Positions 4,116 through 5,774 of a DNA stretch of 5,774 nt are shown here, piece by piece. The stretch covers positions 131,799-137,572 of the forward strand of contig NVVY01000002.1 in the NCBI GenBank assembly GCA_002749135.1, given 5' to 3'. How positions within the stretch are numbered: position 1 is the stretch's first letter; each line of letters begins with the position of its first letter. Source of the stretch: Alphaproteobacteria bacterium (GTDB lineage: Bacteria; Pseudomonadota; Alphaproteobacteria; Sphingomonadales; Emcibacteraceae). Both the position numbers and the translations under genes were made by a program. The notes beneath the pieces were generated by a model. That model was not told where the DNA came from and did no database searches. It saw only the letters and a list, made by a program, of their open reading frames with translations.

Positions 4116-5540
4116 TCAGGTAGCTATGTATCAAAAGACAAAAATGGAAACTTTGACGTAGCCGTTATTGGCGCAGGCTCAGCCGGTTTTTCGGCGGCGA
4201 TCACCGCAGCTGGCGCGGGCGCGCGTGTTGCCCTGATCGGTTACGGTATGATCGGCGGCACCTGTGTCAATGTGGGTTGCGTGCCGTCCAAAACCATGAT
4301 CCGGATGGCAGAGGCACTTTACGGCGTGCGCGCGGCAGACCGTTTTGCCGGAATCTCGGGTGAGGCAAGCATCAATGATTGGTCTCAGGTCATTGCGGCA
4401 AAAGATGAGTTGGTTGAGACATTACGTCAAAAAAAATATATTGATTTGCTCCCGGAATATGAAGGCATCTCCTATTTTGAAGGGGCGGCGCGCATTACGA
4501 ACACAGGCGTGGAATTAAACGGCACAGAAATTTCAGCAGGCAAGATCATTGTGGCGACAGGCTCGTCACCGGCCCTGCCGGATATTCCGGGACTGGCGAC
4601 TGTGTCTTACCTTACCAGCACGACCGCCCTTGAATTAAAGGAACTCCCCCGGTCCATTATGATTCTTGGCGGCGGTTATATTGGCTGCGAGTTGGCACAG
4701 ATGTTTGCCCGCGCCGGGTCCAAGGTGACGCTGATCACCCGAAGCCGGCTTTTATCCGAGGCAGAGCCGGAAATCGCGGATGCACTAACCGGATTTTTTG
4801 AAGAGGAGGACATCACTGTCCGCACGAACCTTGCTTATCACGAAATCAAAAAGTCCGGTGACGGCATCGTTTTACATATAGAGCATGATGGTCATCGCGA
4901 GGTGATCACTGCCGATCGGGTAATTCTCACGACGGGACGAACCCCTAATATAAACGGCCTTGGCTTGCAAGAAGCCGGGATTGAGCTATTGCCAAATGGC
5001 GGCATCCTTGTTGACGATCATTTACGCACCACAAAAGGCGGTGTTTATGCCGCAGGCGACGTTACGGGCCGGGATCAATTTGTCTATATGGCGGCGTATG
5101 GGGCCAAGCTGGCGGCCCTTAATGCCATGAATGGGGATAACCTGACGTATGACAATACGGCGATGCCCTGGGTTGTTTTTACGGACCCGCAAATAGCCGG
5201 CGTTGGCCTTAGTGAAGAAAAGGCCAAAGCTGCGGGTTTTGACACGAAGATTTCCATATTGCCTCTGGATCAATTGCCCCGCGCGCTGGCGGCGCGGGAT
5301 ACGCGCGGCCTGATCAAGCTGGTGGCGGACGTGAAAACAGACCGGCTTCTGGGGGCGCAAATCATGGCTCCGGAAGGTTCGGACAGTATTCAAACGGCGG
5401 TTCTGGCCATCAAACACGGCATGACGACCAAGGCATTGGGCGAAACCATATTCCCCTATCTGACAACGGTTGAGGGCTTGAAGCTGGCCGCACAAAGTTT
5501 TGGCAAAGATGTAACCAAACTGTCCTGTTGTGCGGGGTGA
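4113..5540 (+). CDS. merA: MerA, mercuric reductase without N-terminal HMA domain
   Basis: Cytoplasmic FAD-dependent NADPH:Hg(II) oxidoreductase that reduces Hg(II) to volatile Hg(0). The 475 aa from GTG 4113 cover the catalytic core only. The sequence enters the FAD domain almost directly (GAGSAG, residues 20-25). The redox-active disulfide is C51-VNVG-C56 in GGTCVNVGCVPSK. The NAD(P) domain has G186-G-G-Y-I-G191, a form more like lipoamide dehydrogenases than the Tn501 enzyme. The second FAD motif is AAGD (D316). The dimerisation domain contains Y449 in FPYLTTVEGLKLAAQ, where glutathione reductases have His. The C-terminal C472-C473 (LSCCAG) is the Hg(II) acceptor pair that separates MerA from other disulfide reductases. 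The metal-binding NmerA domain of classical MerA is absent. It is the last intact gene of the operon; 4 nt follow before the next reading frame. Confidence 0.96.
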   Translation: MSGSYVSKDKNGNFDVAVIGAGSAGFSAAITAAGAGARVALIGYGMIGGTCVNVGCVPSKTMIRMAEALYGVRAADRFAGISGEASINDWSQVIAAKDELVETLRQKKYIDLLPEYEGISYFEGAARITNTGVELNGTEISAGKIIVATGSSPALPDIPGLATVSYLTSTTALELKELPRSIMILGGGYIGCELAQMFARAGSKVTLITRSRLLSEAEPEIADALTGFFEEEDITVRTNLAYHEIKKSGDGIVLHIEHDGHREVITADRVILTTGRTPNINGLGLQEAGIELLPNGGILVDDHLRTTKGGVYAAGDVTGRDQFVYMAAYGAKLAALNAMNGDNLTYDNTAMPWVVFTDPQIAGVGLSEEKAKAAGFDTKISILPLDQLPRALAARDTRGLIKLVADVKTDRLLGAQIMAPEGSDSIQTAVLAIKHGMTTKALGETIFPYLTTVEGLKLAAQSFGKDVTKLSCCAG

Positions 5541-5544
5541 TACG

Positions 5545-5655
5545 ATGCGAACTAATATTTGTCCAACCTGTGGGTGTTCATTGGTGCGGCTTGGTATTAC
5601 GGATCAGCAATCCGCGTAGTTGACCTTTCAGGATGTGCAATATTTCTTTTGTTGA
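5545..5655 (+). pseudogene. Remnant of a small Cys-rich (YHS/TRASH-like) gene, broken by stops
   Basis: An ATG 4 nt after the merA stop, with GGGG at 5534-5537 as a possible ribosome binding site, opens a 24-codon frame. It encodes MRTNICPTCGCSLVRLGITD and four more residues before TAG (5617-5619). In the same frame the reading continues LTFQDVQYFFC to TGA (5653-5655). The joined product (CPTCGC, then a YFFC stretch) resembles small metal-binding proteins with CxxC and an FCC-type motif that I recall from mer neighbourhoods; this is from memory, not a search. The resemblance ends near 5655, where the repeat-rich region starts. The likely reading is a formerly functional operon gene with one in-frame stop and a lost 3' end. 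A functional 24-aa CPTCGC peptide remains possible. Confidence 0.5.
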
Positions 5656-5669
5656 CAGGAAAATGGGGG

Positions 5670-5693
5670 AAAATAGGGACAGTATACTATTTT
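5670..5693 (+). repeat. Hairpin AAAATAG / CTATTTT around a GGACAGTATA loop
   Basis: AAAATAG (5670-5676) and CTATTTT (5687-5693) are perfect 7-bp arms with a 10-nt loop. It overlaps the left arm of the larger dyad centred on 5708. The GGGACAGTATACT word recalls REP sequences associated with REP-type tyrosine transposases (memory only); no transposase is in the window. Confidence 0.5.
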
Positions 5694-5737
5694 AGGAATA
5701 GATGTCTGAGACCCCTAAATAAATAACAGTATACTGT
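5679..5737. repeat. 59-bp dyad with 10-bp arms ACAGTATACT / AGTATACTGT
   Basis: The arms at 5679-5688 and 5728-5737 are perfect reverse complements centred on base 5708. The same centre carries GTCT-G-AGAC (5704-5712). The right arm is itself part of the 14-bp palindrome AACAGTATACTGTT (5725-5738). Between arms and centre, pairing is patchy. This could be a REP/MITE-like repeat, a mobile element end, or an operator for whatever lies to the right. There is no U-tract directly after it, so a terminator is not favoured. The rest of 5656-5774 is AT-rich and shows no gene. Confidence 0.6.
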
Positions 5738-5774
5738 TGTCTAATTGAATTTTCTTTTTCTCCGGTGTTTTTCC

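Noticed and set aside
5598..5619. Hairpin CGGAT-CAGCA-ATCCG after merA as a terminator
   Set aside because: The stem is only 5 bp before a bulge and no T-run follows. It also lies within the Cys-rich reading frame.
5650..5655. TGT-TGA as a Cys-selenocysteine pair in the Cys-rich gene
   Set aside because: A TAG stop lies upstream in the same frame, and I see no selenocysteine insertion hairpin directly after the TGA. Decay is the simpler reading.

Overview
The window holds a mercury-resistance (mer) locus from a Gram-negative bacterium, most likely a proteobacterium and plausibly an alphaproteobacterium. That placement rests on a MerR / MerT-MerP-MerF / MerA gene set with a periplasmic MerP, on Shine-Dalgarno-led, tightly packed genes, and on remembered similarity of the MerR C-terminus and the short MerA to alphaproteobacterial forms. 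No rRNA or other phylogenetic marker is present, so the assignment is an inference.

Layout. Bases 1-1350 (+) are the 3' part of an FTR1-family iron permease gene that enters from the left edge. Its end overlaps by 12 bp, tail to tail, the end of merR (1339-1746, -). Between merR and merT lies a textbook MerR-type operator-promoter: a 19-bp spacer with the dyad CTGTAG-TTC-CTACAG at its centre. The operon then reads merT (1831-2235), [IS110-type element], merP (3566-3904), merF (3904-4113), merA (4113-5540). After merA comes the 5' remnant of a small Cys-rich (CPTCGC) gene broken by in-frame stops, then an AT-rich stretch with a 10-bp-armed dyad that resembles a REP-type element.

How it works together. 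MerR senses Hg(II) and switches the operon. MerP captures Hg(II) in the periplasm, MerT and MerF carry it across the inner membrane through Cys pairs, and MerA reduces it to Hg(0) with NADPH. MerA here has no N-terminal metal-binding domain, and MerF lacks its usual second Cys pair.

The most interesting part is the 1,320-bp IS110-type insertion between merT and merP. It has a DEDD transposase with a long structured 5' non-coding region that looks like a bridge RNA. Two hairpin loops in that region carry near-identical 22-nt segments (19/22). One matches the left insertion flank (TTAGGAGA) and the other the element's own right end (ATAGGAGA), differing at exactly the base that distinguishes those two sites. 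The targeted sequence is the merT stop codon plus the merP Shine-Dalgarno (TAGGAGA). It is present at both ends, so the insertion leaves merT intact and hands merP an identical ribosome binding site. Joining the two ends would also build a TTGAAA-N17-TATGAA promoter aimed at the RNA.
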